DNA of 64,000 nt from Streptomyces griseus (lineage in GTDB: Bacteria > Actinomycetota > Actinomycetes > Streptomycetales > Streptomycetaceae): NCBI RefSeq assembly GCF_001715295.1, contig NZ_MDKB01000004.1:1-64000 (forward strand), given 5' to 3'. Position numbers and translations under genes: made by a program. The notes under the pieces were generated by a model. The model did not search any database. It was not told the origin of the DNA and worked only from the letters and a program-made list of their open reading frames with translations. Position 1 is the first letter of the stretch, and each line of letters opens with the position of its first letter. Positions 46,487-54,664 of this stretch are shown here, in pieces.

Positions 46487-47101
46487 ATGAACGACCTGGC
46501 GGACCACGCACGCCGTCTGCGCTCCCTGCCGCCGTCCTGCGGGGCCGTGCGGATCATCGCCGTCGACGGGCACGCGGGGTCGGGCAAGACCACCTTCACC
46601 GGCCGTCTCGCCTCCGCGCTCGGCGGTGCCCCCGTGCTGCACCTGGACGACCTGGCCACCCACGAGGAACTCTTCGCCTGGACGGGCCGCCTGCGGGCAC
46701 AGGTGCTGGATCCGCTGTCGCGCGGGGAGGCCGCGCGGTACGCCCCGTACGACTGGACGGCCCGGCGCTTCGGTGCGGCGCGGGTGCTCGGGCTCGCGCC
46801 GGTGGTGCTGATGGAGGGGGTGGGCGCGGGCCGCGCCGCCGTCCGGCCCTACCTCGCGGAGCTGCTGTGGCTGGAGGGGGACAGCGAGCGGTCCTGGCAG
46901 CGGGGCAGGCGGCGGGACGGGCCCGCGCTGTCGGAGTTCTGGGACGGCTGGACCGTCGCGGAGGAGCGGCATTTCGCCGACGACCCCTCATATCCGTTCG
47001 CGGACACGGTGATACGCCAGGTGCCGGGCGGGTACGCGTGGCTGGACGGACCCCGTGCGACAGCGGGGACGAGTCACCCCCTCACGGAGAGTGAAGAGTG
47101 A
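46487..47101 (+). CDS. Uridine-kinase-like P-loop protein
   Basis: A 204-aa cytosolic P-loop NTPase of the uridine kinase/phosphoribulokinase-like group. The Walker A motif is GHAGSGKTT (28-36); VLHLDDLATHEELFAW follows where nucleoside kinases place their substrate-binding Asp. APVVLMEGVGAG and the arginine-rich RSWQRGRRRDGP complete the pattern. The phosphorylated substrate is uncertain. ATG 46487 follows a G-run. It is divergent from the C39-like peptidase. Confidence 0.8.
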   Translation: MNDLADHARRLRSLPPSCGAVRIIAVDGHAGSGKTTFTGRLASALGGAPVLHLDDLATHEELFAWTGRLRAQVLDPLSRGEAARYAPYDWTARRFGAARVLGLAPVVLMEGVGAGRAAVRPYLAELLWLEGDSERSWQRGRRRDGPALSEFWDGWTVAEERHFADDPSYPFADTVIRQVPGGYAWLDGPRATAGTSHPLTESEE

Positions 47102-47153
47102 GGGTTGCCTTGCCGGTCAGCCGGAATTCGTGCCGGACGTACCTCAACTCGGC

Positions 47154-47183
47154 TTGACCGAGGGGCCGGAGAGGTTCTACGTT
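47154..47183 (+). promoter_or_regulatory. Housekeeping-type promoter
   Basis: TTGACC (47154-47159), 18-nt spacer, TACGTT (47178-47183). This is close to the Streptomyces HrdB consensus. The predicted start is about 47190, only about 27 nt before the hairpin at 47216. Confidence 0.6.
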
Positions 47184-47189
47184 CTCATT

Positions 47190-47258
47190 GTGCGGCTTTT
47201 CGGAGCCCCGCGGACACGAAGCCCCCGGTTGTTCCCCCGTGACCGGGGGCTTCGTTCT
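47190..47258 (+). ncRNA. Candidate small RNA or attenuated leader
   Basis: Between the promoter at 47154-47183 and the end of a strong hairpin is a transcript of about 68 nt. It could fold into a small 5' stem (GGCT and AGCC around TTTCGG) and the large terminal stem at 47216-47255. No start codon with ribosome site is present. It may be a stand-alone small RNA, or a leader with an attenuator for the AAA gene that starts 220 bp downstream. RNA data would decide. Confidence 0.42.
47216..47255 (+). terminator. Strong hairpin with T-rich tail
   Basis: Perfect 14-bp arms ACGAAGCCCCCGGT (47216-47229) and complement (47242-47255), loop 12 nt, followed by TCT. It may end the candidate small RNA and also the kinase gene 115 bp upstream. 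Confidence 0.8.
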
Positions 47259-47475
47259 GCCCTCGCGCGTCCTCCCCGGGACCCGGACGGGCTCTCCGCG
47301 CTCACCCTGGGTCACCGGACCGGGTGCCGGTGACGCCCTCAGGAGGCGCCCTCCCCGCAGGTACGGCGCCTCCGGCTGTGGTCAATTCCCGCCCCCGGCA
47401 CGGTGATTAGCGACGCTCCGATGGGCATGCTGTGCGGGCAGGGCATTCTGGGGGCACGGTTTTGTGGGGGACCTG

Positions 47476-49386
47476 ATGGACATCGGCACGCAGGGCACAC
47501 AGGCCCCCGCCGACCTCGCCTGGCTGCGGGGCGTGGACGCCTACACGATGGGCGCGTACCCGCAGGCCGAGGAGGAGTTCAGGACCGCCGTGCGCATCGA
47601 CCCCGGCATGGCGGACGGCTGGCTCGGCCTCCACGCCCTGCGCGTCGACACGTCCACGGCGCTGCTGCGCATGTACCGCCACCGCGACCGCTTCGGCGAG
47701 CAGCGCGCCCGGTACCGCCGCACGCTCAACTCCTGGTACTGGCTGGGCTGGTGGGTGCAGCCCGTACTGGAGAGCCCGCGCGACCTGCTGCTGGCGCACG
47801 CCTCCCACTGGCTGGACGGCCGTCATGTCCCGGAGCTGGACCGGGCGCTCGCGGGCCTGCCGCCGGTCGACACGGACCGGCACGTGCGCTTCCTGCACGC
47901 CTGTCGCGCGTATCTGGTCAAGGACTGGGAACAGCTGGTACGCACCACCGAGCCGCTCGTCGACGATCCGCTCCTCGGCATCGAGTCGGGCCTCTTCGGC
48001 GGCATGGCCCGGGTGCGCCTGGAGATGTACGGGCAGGCCGAGCCCCTGCTGTCCGCTGCCCTGATGCGCTGCCGGAGCGAGCAGCCCCAGCGCAAGGAGC
48101 TGCGCTACTGGCTGGCCCGGGCCCACGAGGGCACCGGGCGCAGCGCGGCGGCCCTCCCCCTGTACCGGGCGGTGCACCGCGTCGACCCGGCGTTCATGGA
48201 CACCTCCGCCCGGCTCGCGGCGATCTCCGACGGTGACGGCTACGACGAGGCCACCGGCCTGGCCGCCCTCTCCCTGACGGGGCCGGTCTCGGACGTCCTG
48301 GGCGCGGAGGCGCAGCCGGACGGCGAGGCGGCGCTGGGCACCGACCTGGTGGACGGCCGGGACCCCTGGCTCGGAGGGGACCCGCTGGACCTGCCGGGGT
48401 CGGCCGCGCCACCGGCCCGGCCCGAGGGTGTGCGGGAGACGTCAGGGACGTCCCGCAGACAGGCGCGCGGCGCCGTCCCGGCGGGGCCGAGCGATCCGGT
48501 GCTGCTCGCCGACGCGCTGGCGGAGCTCGAGCGCATGGTCGGCCTCGAACCCGTGAAGCGCCAGGTCAAAGCGTTGTCGGCGCAGCTGAACATGGCGCGT
48601 CTCCGGGCCGAGCAGGGCCTGCCCGTACAGCCGCCGAAGCGGCACTTCGTGTTCTCCGGCCCGTCCGGGACGGGAAAGACCACGGTCGCCCGCATCCTGG
48701 GCCGGGTGTTCTACGCGCTCGGGCTGCTCGGCGGCGATCATCTCGTGGAGGCCCAGCGCTCCGACCTGGTGGGCGAGTTCCTCGGCCAGACCGCCGTGAA
48801 GGCCAACGAGCTGATCGATTCGGCACTCGGCGGGGTGCTCTTCGTCGACGAGGCGTACAGCCTCTCCAACTCCGGTTACAGCAAGGGCGACGCGTACGGT
48901 GACGAGGCACTGCAGGTCCTCCTCAAGAGGGCCGAGGACAACCGGGACCATCTCGTCGTCATCCTGGCGGGCTACCCCGAGGGCATGGACCGGCTGCTGT
49001 CCACCAATCCGGGCCTCTCCTCCCGCTTCACCACGCGGGTCGACTTCCCGAGCTACCGCCCGCCGGAACTCACCGCGATAGGCGAGGTGCTGGCGGCCGA
49101 GAACGGCGACAGATGGGACGAGGAGTCCCTGGAGGAGCTGCGCAGCATCAGCGGCCACGTGGTCGAGCAGGGCTGGATCGACGAGCTGGGCAACGGCCGT
49201 TTCCTGCGCACGCTGTACGAGAAGAGCTGCGCCTACCGGGACCTGCGGCTCTCCGGGTACTCGGTGGCGCCGGCCCGGGACGATCTGTCGACCCTGCGGC
49301 TCGCCGACCTGATGCAGGCGTACGGCGAGGTGCTGTCCGGGCGGGGCCCGGTGGACCGGGGGACGCAGGAGCCGGGGGCGCGATGA
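47476..49386 (+). CDS. TPR-AAA ATPase of the CbxX/CfqX (EccA-like) family
   Basis: A 636-aa cytosolic protein: an N-terminal helical/TPR half (for example WLRGVDAYTMGAYPQAEEEFRTAVRIDP and RYWLARAHEGTGRSAAALPLYRAVHRVDP), a Pro/Gly/Ser-rich linker (about 265-330), and a CbxX-type AAA domain with Walker A SGPSGTGKTT (K401), Walker B VLFVDEAYSL and sensor segment VVILAGYPEGMD. This architecture matches EccA of type VII secretion and the Rubisco-activase-like CbxX group. No ESX genes are nearby, so the remodelling target is unknown. I prefer ATG 47476, with GGGGGA upstream, over GTG 47464. A minisatellite begins at the stop codon. Confidence 0.88.
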   Translation: MDIGTQGTQAPADLAWLRGVDAYTMGAYPQAEEEFRTAVRIDPGMADGWLGLHALRVDTSTALLRMYRHRDRFGEQRARYRRTLNSWYWLGWWVQPVLESPRDLLLAHASHWLDGRHVPELDRALAGLPPVDTDRHVRFLHACRAYLVKDWEQLVRTTEPLVDDPLLGIESGLFGGMARVRLEMYGQAEPLLSAALMRCRSEQPQRKELRYWLARAHEGTGRSAAALPLYRAVHRVDPAFMDTSARLAAISDGDGYDEATGLAALSLTGPVSDVLGAEAQPDGEAALGTDLVDGRDPWLGGDPLDLPGSAAPPARPEGVRETSGTSRRQARGAVPAGPSDPVLLADALAELERMVGLEPVKRQVKALSAQLNMARLRAEQGLPVQPPKRHFVFSGPSGTGKTTVARILGRVFYALGLLGGDHLVEAQRSDLVGEFLGQTAVKANELIDSALGGVLFVDEAYSLSNSGYSKGDAYGDEALQVLLKRAEDNRDHLVVILAGYPEGMDRLLSTNPGLSSRFTTRVDFPSYRPPELTAIGEVLAAENGDRWDEESLEELRSISGHVVEQGWIDELGNGRFLRTLYEKSCAYRDLRLSGYSVAPARDDLSTLRLADLMQAYGEVLSGRGPVDRGTQEPGAR

Positions 49387-49622
49387 GGCGCCGGGGCCGC
49401 GGTGAGGCGCAGGGGTCGCTATGAGGCGCCGGGGCCGGGGCCGCGATGAGGCGCCGGGAGGCACCGGGGCCGGGGCGTGGTGAGGCGCCGGGGGCGCGAT
49501 GAGGCGCCGGGGCCGGGGTGAGGCGCCGGGGCCGGGGGCGCGGTGAGACACCGGGGCCGCCGGTGAGACACCGGAGCCGCCGGTGAGACACCGGAGCCGC
49601 CGGTGAGACACCGGAGCCGCCG
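49382..49622. repeat. Minisatellite of TGAGRCRCCGGGGCCG units
   Basis: About eleven degenerate units beginning TGAGGCGCCGGGGCCG or TGAGACACCGG. The last four are a clean 20-bp tandem array at 49541-49560, 49561-49580, 49581-49600 and 49601-49620; the last three copies are identical. The TGA stop of the AAA gene is the TGA of the first unit. The array fills the gap between two convergent genes. It is G-rich on the plus strand and could be length-variable. Confidence 0.85.
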
Positions 49623-49660
49623 GGCGAGGCCGTGGCCCGCCCGGCGGCTGCCGTCGCGGC

Positions 49661-50746
49661 TCAGCCGAGCGGGGCCATGGCCTTCGGCACCTCCGCCGGA
49701 CGGCGGGCCACCGAGACGCGGTGCGCCGGGTCGCGCACCTCTCCCACGAGCATCTCCAGGACGTCCTCCATGGCGACGAGGCCGAGCACCCTGCCCGAGG
49801 CGTCGGCGACCTGTGCCAGATGCGTCGCCGCGCGCCGCATCACGGTCAGGGCGTCGTCCAGCGGGAGCTCCGCCCGTACGGTCGCCATCGGGCGCCAGAC
49901 GTGCTGCGGAACGGCCCGTTCGCCGTCCTCCAGCTCCAGGACGTCCTTGACGTGGAGGTAGCCCATGAAGGGGCCGCCGCCCTCCGCGCAGACGGGGAAG
50001 CGTGAGTAGCCGGTCCGTACGGTCAGCTCCTCGATCCGGCGCGGGGTGACGGACGGGTCGACCGTCACCAGGGCCGCCCGGTCGAGCAGCACGTCGGTGA
50101 CGGGCCTGCTGCCCAGCTCCAGCGCGTCCTCCAGGCGTTCCTGCGCCTCCGGTTCCAGCAGTCCGGCCTGCCCGGAGTCCTCGACCAGCCGGTTCAGCTG
50201 CTCGCTGGTGAAGACGGCCTCGACCTCGTCCTTCGGTTCGACGCCGAAGAGCCGGAGCACCAGCCGGGCGCAGGCGCCGAGCGCCGCGGTGACCGGCCGG
50301 CAGATCCGGGCGAAGCCGACCAGGCCGGGGCTGAGCCACAGGGCGGTCTTCCCGGGCGCGGCCATCGCCAGGTTCTTCGGGACCATCTCGCCGATGACGA
50401 GGTGGAGGAAGACCACGAGGACGAGGGCCAGGGCGTAGCCCAGGGGGTGGATCAGCGCCTCCGGCAGGTGCACGGCGTGGAAGACCGGCTCCAGCAGGTG
50501 GGCGACGGTCGGCTCGGCCACGGCGCCGAGGGTCAGGGAGCAGACGGTGATGCCGAACTGTGCGGCGGCCATCATCTGCGGCAGGTTCTCCAGGCCGTAC
50601 AGGACCTGTGCGGCCCGGCCGGATCCCTTCGCGGCGAGGGGTTCCACCTGGCTGCGGCGTACGGAGACGAGGGCGAACTCGGCGCCGACGAAGAAGCCGT
50701 TCGCCAGCACGAGGAACCCGGCCAGGAGGAGCTGTACGACGCTCAT
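49661..50746 (-). CDS. CNNM/CorC-family membrane protein with CBS domains (second of pair)
   Basis: A 361-aa protein: a DUF21/CNNM membrane domain at the N-terminus (LLLAGFLVLANGFFVGAEFALVSVRRSQVE, then about three more helices including HLVIGEMVPKNLAMA) and a CBS-domain pair (about 205-330, DVLLDRAALVTVDPS and THLAQVADASGRVLGLVAMEDVLEMLVGEVRD). The family is linked to magnesium/cobalt transport or resistance; old annotations say hemolysin. The C-terminal CorC domain is reduced compared with its partner. ATG 50746 overlaps the upstream gene by 4 bp. Confidence 0.9.
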   Translation of the reverse strand: MSVVQLLLAGFLVLANGFFVGAEFALVSVRRSQVEPLAAKGSGRAAQVLYGLENLPQMMAAAQFGITVCSLTLGAVAEPTVAHLLEPVFHAVHLPEALIHPLGYALALVLVVFLHLVIGEMVPKNLAMAAPGKTALWLSPGLVGFARICRPVTAALGACARLVLRLFGVEPKDEVEAVFTSEQLNRLVEDSGQAGLLEPEAQERLEDALELGSRPVTDVLLDRAALVTVDPSVTPRRIEELTVRTGYSRFPVCAEGGGPFMGYLHVKDVLELEDGERAVPQHVWRPMATVRAELPLDDALTVMRRAATHLAQVADASGRVLGLVAMEDVLEMLVGEVRDPAHRVSVARRPAEVPKAMAPLG

Positions 50747-52131
50747 CGCACGGCCTCCAGCAGTTCCTGGGTGAGTTCGGCCGCCTCGGGCCGGGGTCCG
50801 GCCGGCACGGGCCGCGCGAGGTCGGCCAGGCGGACGAAGCGGACCTGTTCGGCGCGGTAGTGGCCGACCTGGCGGACGAGGACCCGCCAGCCGGGCAGTT
50901 CGGCCCGGTCGCCGGGGGCGGGGATGCGGCCCAGCAGGTCGGCGACCAGTCCGGCCACGGTCTCGTACGGCCCCTCGGGTACCTCGAGGCCTATGCGGCG
51001 CAGGGTCAGCACCCTGCAGCTGCCCTCCACGTCCCAGCCGGGCCGTCCGTCGTCGGCGACCACGGGGGTCAGGTCGGGGCGGTCGGCGCCTTCCGCGTCA
51101 TGCTCGTCGCGGACCTCGCCGACGAGCTCCTCGATGATGTCCTCGAGGGTGACGACGCCGGCGGTGCCTCCGTACTCGTCGACCACCACGGCTATCGGCT
51201 GCTCGTCGCGGAGCCTCTGGAGCAGCTGTTCGACGGGCAGCGTCTCCGGTACCAGGAGCGGCGGCACGGCGATGCGGCCGGCCGGGGTGCGCAGCCGGTC
51301 CTGGGCGGGGACGGCGAGGGCGTCCTTGAGGTGGACCATCCCGACGACCTCGTCGATGCGCTCGCGGTAGACCGGGAAGCGGGAGAGCCCGGTGGCGCGG
51401 GTGAGGTTGAGGACGTCCGCCGCGGTCGCGGACGACTGCAGCGCGCTGACCCTCACCCGGGGCGTCATGACGTGCTGGGCGGTGAGACCGGCCAGCGACA
51501 GCGTCCGTACGAAGAGGTCGGCGGTGTCCTGTTCCAGGGTGCCGGCCTCGGCCGAGTGCCGGGCCAGCGAGACGAGTTCACCGGGGGTCCGGGCGGACGC
51601 CAGCTCGTCGGTGGGTTCGACGCCCAGCAGCCGTACCAGCCGGTTGGCCACCGTGTTCAGCACGGTGATCACGGGGCGCAGGACGGAGGAGAAGAGGTGC
51701 TGGGGGCCGGCCACGAACCGGGCGACCTGGAGCGGCCGGGAGACCGCCCAGTTCTTCGGTACGAGTTCCCCGATCACCATCTGGACGGCGGAGGCGAGCA
51801 GCATGCCGGTCACGACGCTCACCCCGGAGACGACCCCTCGGGGCAGGCCCGTGGCGGTGAGCGGTCCGGCCAGCAGCCGGGCGAGCGCGGGTTCGGCGAG
51901 CATGCCCACGACCAATGAGGTGATGGTGATGCCCAGCTGGGTGCCGGAGAGCTGGAAGGAGAGTTCGCGCAGGGAGGCGACGACGGTGCCCGCCCGGCGG
52001 TCGCCCTCGGCGGCCGCGCGTTCGGCGTCCGGCCGTTCCACCGTGACGAGCCCGAATTCGGCCGCCACGAAGAAGCCGTTGGCGAGGATGAGAAGGAATG
52101 CCGCGGTGAGCAGCAACAGGGGGGTGATCAT
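50743..52131 (-). CDS. CNNM/CorC-family membrane protein with CBS and CorC domains (first of pair)
   Basis: A 462-aa paralogue of its downstream neighbour: DUF21 membrane domain (LLLLTAAFLLILANGFFVAAEFGLVTVERPD), CBS pair (about 210-330, QHVMTPRVRVSALQSS and AVVVDEYGGTAGVVTLEDIIEELVGEI-like EELVGEV), and a full C-terminal CorC_HlyC domain (GSCRVLTLRRIGLEVPEGPYETVAGLVADLLGRIPAPGD). Divalent cation export or sensing is the family role. ATG 52131. The stop overlaps the next start (ATGA), so a heteromeric complex is plausible. Confidence 0.92.
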   Translation of the reverse strand: MITPLLLLTAAFLLILANGFFVAAEFGLVTVERPDAERAAAEGDRRAGTVVASLRELSFQLSGTQLGITITSLVVGMLAEPALARLLAGPLTATGLPRGVVSGVSVVTGMLLASAVQMVIGELVPKNWAVSRPLQVARFVAGPQHLFSSVLRPVITVLNTVANRLVRLLGVEPTDELASARTPGELVSLARHSAEAGTLEQDTADLFVRTLSLAGLTAQHVMTPRVRVSALQSSATAADVLNLTRATGLSRFPVYRERIDEVVGMVHLKDALAVPAQDRLRTPAGRIAVPPLLVPETLPVEQLLQRLRDEQPIAVVVDEYGGTAGVVTLEDIIEELVGEVRDEHDAEGADRPDLTPVVADDGRPGWDVEGSCRVLTLRRIGLEVPEGPYETVAGLVADLLGRIPAPGDRAELPGWRVLVRQVGHYRAEQVRFVRLADLARPVPAGPRPEAAELTQELLEAVR

Positions 52132-52316
52132 GCCGCCGCCTCCGGGGGGAGGGCGGCGCGGGTACTACCGGACGATCCGTCCATTGCTGGAGGGAGTCAC
52201 TCCTTGGGTCGCAGGAAAGCCCCGCGGGCCTCGTGGCCTCCGGTGCGGGGCGGGGCGCGCGCGGGGCGCCGCCGCCCTCCAGAGTAATCAAGAAGGGGCC
52301 GTGCGGGGCAGGGGGC

Positions 52317-52796
52317 TCAGCCGTTCTCCGTGCTCCCGTTCACTCCGCTGCCGTGGAATTCGGCGAGCGCGCGGAGTGTACGGGCGTCACGGATGGCGTG
52401 TTCCTTGGCGATTCCGGGCTGGATACCGAGGGCGGGCAGGCTGGTGCCGTCGCTGAGGTCGAGAAAGACCCAGGGGTCGCCGGCGCGCAGGTTGACGCGC
52501 AGGATCTCCGCCCAGGCCAGCCGGCGCGTACGGGTGATGTTGACGACGGTGACCCCGGCCTCGTCCGCGACGATGCGGGCCCTGCTGAGCAGGGCGAGCA
52601 CACCGGAGAAGAGCAGGGCGACGAAGATGAAGCTGGTCCGCTCCCCCGGGCTCAGCTGCTCCAGTATCAGCGCGATCGCGGTGATGACGACGAACATCGC
52701 CGCCCCGACGGTGAGCAGGACCAGCCGGCTGCGGGTGGGCCTGAAGGTGGCCGGAAGCGCGGGGAGTCCGGGGGGCCGGGGCGCGGGGGCGGACAT
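52317..52796 (-). CDS. PH-domain-like membrane protein
   Basis: A 159-aa protein with two N-terminal transmembrane helices (LVLLTVGAAMFVVITAIALIL and TSFIFVALLFSGVLALL) and a bacterial PH-like domain (RIVADEAGVTVVNITRTRRLAWAEILRVNLRAGDPWVFLDLSDG, about 72-125). No function is known for this group. ATG 52796 follows AAGGAC. It lies 70 bp after hisG on the same strand; in other streptomycetes the same neighbour is present, as far as I recall. Confidence 0.82.
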   Translation of the reverse strand: MSAPAPRPPGLPALPATFRPTRSRLVLLTVGAAMFVVITAIALILEQLSPGERTSFIFVALLFSGVLALLSRARIVADEAGVTVVNITRTRRLAWAEILRVNLRAGDPWVFLDLSDGTSLPALGIQPGIAKEHAIRDARTLRALAEFHGSGVNGSTENG

Positions 52797-52866
52797 GCTG
52801 TCGTCCTTCGGTGTGCTGTGGTCCCCGCCGCCCCCGGGGGCGGCGGGTGCGGACCGGGCGGGGCTG

Positions 52867-53715
52867 TCAGAGACGGCAGGCGTGGATGGCCGTCGTGAGG
52901 ATGGCGCGGGCTCCGAGCTCGTACAGGTCGTCCATGATCCGCTGGGCCTCCTTGGCGGCGACCATGGAGCGGACGGCGACCCAGCCCTCGTGGTGCAGGG
53001 GGGAGATGGTCGGCGACTCCAGGCCCGGGGTGAGGGCCACGGCACGCTCCAGGTGCTCGACGCGGCAGTCGTAGTCCATCATCACGTAGCTGCGGGCGAC
53101 GAGGACGCCCTGCAGGCGGCGCAGGAACTGCTGCACCTTGGGCTCGTCGGCCGGGGCTCCCTTGCGGCGGATCACGACGGCTTCCGAGGTCATGATCGGT
53201 TCGCCGATGACCTCCAGTCCGGCGTTGCGCAGGCTGGTGCCGGTCTCGACGACGTCGGCGATGACCTGGGCGACGCCGAGCTCGACGGCCGTCTCGACCG
53301 CGCCGTCGAGGTGGACGACGGAGGCGTCGACGCCGACGTCGGCGAGGTGCTTGGCGACGATGCCCTCGTAGGAGGTGGCGATCGTCATGCCGCCGAAGTC
53401 CTGGGGACCGTCGGCCGTGCCGGGCTTGGTGGCGTAGCGGAAGGTGGAGCGTGCGAAGCCGAGCTGGAGGATCTCCTCGGCCTCGGCGCCGGAGTCCAGC
53501 AGCAGGTCGCGGCCGGTGATGCCGATGTCGAGCCGGCCGGAGCTCACGTAGATCGCGATGTCGCGCGGCCGGAGGTAGAAGAACTCGACCTCGTTGGCGG
53601 GGTCGACGAGGACGAGCTCCTTCGACTCCTTGCGCTGCTGGTAGCCGGCCTCATGGAGCATCGCCATCGCAGGCCCGGAGAGTGAACCCTTGTTGGGGAC
53701 GGCGATGCGCAGCAT
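52867..53715 (-). CDS. hisG: ATP phosphoribosyltransferase (HisG, long form)
   Basis: First enzyme of histidine synthesis: condenses ATP with PRPP. The 282-aa length with a C-terminal regulatory domain (about 205-282) identifies the long, histidine-feedback-inhibited form that works without HisZ. The N-terminal MLRIAVPNKGSLSG, RPRDIAIYVSSGRLDIGITGRD and the PRPP-binding ADVVETGTSLRNAGL are all present. ATG 53715. It follows hisE by 83 bp; the two form a his sub-operon downstream of the riboflavin genes, far from the main his cluster. Confidence 0.96.
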   Translation of the reverse strand: MLRIAVPNKGSLSGPAMAMLHEAGYQQRKESKELVLVDPANEVEFFYLRPRDIAIYVSSGRLDIGITGRDLLLDSGAEAEEILQLGFARSTFRYATKPGTADGPQDFGGMTIATSYEGIVAKHLADVGVDASVVHLDGAVETAVELGVAQVIADVVETGTSLRNAGLEVIGEPIMTSEAVVIRRKGAPADEPKVQQFLRRLQGVLVARSYVMMDYDCRVEHLERAVALTPGLESPTISPLHHEGWVAVRSMVAAKEAQRIMDDLYELGARAILTTAIHACRL

Positions 53716-53798
53716 AGGGCGGTGTCCTTTGTGCGGAGTGATGTGCGGGAACGTGCGGAATCCGGCCCGGGAGGGGCCGCGGTGCGGATACCGGAGGC

Positions 53799-54071
53799 TC
53801 AGAGGTGGGCGTAGACGTCGTCGAGGGAGATGCCGCGGGCGACCATCATCACCTGGACGTGGTAGAGCAGCTGCGAGATCTCCTCGGCGGCGGCTTCCTT
53901 GCCCTCGTACTCGGCGGCCATCCAGACCTCGGCGGCCTCCTCGACGACCTTCTTGCCGATGGCATGCACGCCCTTGTCCACCAGTTCGGCGGTGCGGGAG
54001 GTGGAGGGGTCGCCGTCGGCGGCCTTGAGCTGGAGCTCGGCGAAGAGCTCTTCGAAGGTTTTGTTCGCCAT
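53799..54071 (-). CDS. hisE: Phosphoribosyl-ATP pyrophosphatase (HisE)
   Basis: A 90-aa protein with the MazG-like all-helical fold; it hydrolyses phosphoribosyl-ATP in step 2 of histidine synthesis. The conserved segments KTFEELFAELQLKAA, GVHAIGKKVVEEAAEVWMAAEYEG and AEEISQLLYHVQVMMVARG carry the acidic metal-binding residues. ATG 54071. It starts 35 bp after ribH, so riboflavin and histidine genes may share transcripts. Confidence 0.96.
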   Translation of the reverse strand: MANKTFEELFAELQLKAADGDPSTSRTAELVDKGVHAIGKKVVEEAAEVWMAAEYEGKEAAAEEISQLLYHVQVMMVARGISLDDVYAHL

Positions 54072-54106
54072 GATGGTCCTTAGAATACGGGGTCCCGGGC
54101 CGCCGC

Positions 54107-54592
54107 TCAGCGCCAGGGTTCGCTGACGGTGCGCAGGGTGGCGGCGGTGGCGACGGCCGCGGTGACCGCTTCGTGCCCCTTGTCCTCGTGGGACCCCTCG
54201 AGCCCGGCCCGGTCCAGTGCCTGCTCCTCGGTGTCACAGGTGAGGACGCCGAAGCCGACGGGGACTCCGGTGTCGACGGTGACCTGGGTGAGGCCGCTGG
54301 TGACGCCCTGGGACACGTACTCGAAGTGCGGGGTGCCGCCGCGGATGATCACGCCGAGGGCGACGATCGCGTCGTACCCGCGGCCGGCGAGGACCTTGGC
54401 GACCACCGGGAGCTCGAAGCTGCCGGGGACCCTGAGCAGCGTCGGCTCGTCGATGCCCAGGTCGTGCAGGGCGCGCAGCGCGCCGTCGACGAGGCCGTCC
54501 ATGACCTTCTCGTGCCACTGGGCCGCGATGACGGCCACCCGCAGGTCACCGCAGTTGCGTACGGACAGTTCGGGTGCGCCCTTGCCGCTCAT
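54107..54592 (-). CDS. ribH: 6,7-dimethyl-8-ribityllumazine synthase (RibH)
   Basis: Penultimate enzyme of riboflavin synthesis. The 161-aa subunit normally builds an icosahedral or pentameric assembly. Motifs: VRVPGSFELPVVAKVL-type segment (RVPGSFELPVVAKVLAGR) and ALGVIIRGGTPHFEYV with the catalytic histidine. ATG 54592. It follows ribBA by 72 bp within the FMN-riboswitch operon. Confidence 0.97.
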   Translation of the reverse strand: MSGKGAPELSVRNCGDLRVAVIAAQWHEKVMDGLVDGALRALHDLGIDEPTLLRVPGSFELPVVAKVLAGRGYDAIVALGVIIRGGTPHFEYVSQGVTSGLTQVTVDTGVPVGFGVLTCDTEEQALDRAGLEGSHEDKGHEAVTAAVATAATLRTVSEPWR

Positions 54593-54664
54593 GTCTCTCC
54601 TGGTGTCTCGTCGATGAGTGTCGCGCCGGTGAGGTGTGTCGCCGGTGGGTCGTTCCGCCGGTGG

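Larger units (their letters stand above)
47102..47475 (+). other. Intergenic region upstream of the AAA ATPase gene (holds a small-RNA candidate)
   Basis: 374 bp without a protein gene. It contains a consensus-like promoter, a short transcript-sized stretch and a strong hairpin (separate entries). The remaining 220 bp before the AAA gene hold no recognised element. Confidence 0.6.

Noticed and set aside
49541..49620. CRISPR array
   Set aside because: The 20-bp units are contiguous with no spacers and there are no cas genes; it is a tandem repeat.
52132..52316. Possible metal-sensing riboswitch before the CNNM pair
   Set aside because: The leader shows a small GGAG/CTCC stem but none of the conserved cores of known magnesium or manganese riboswitches.
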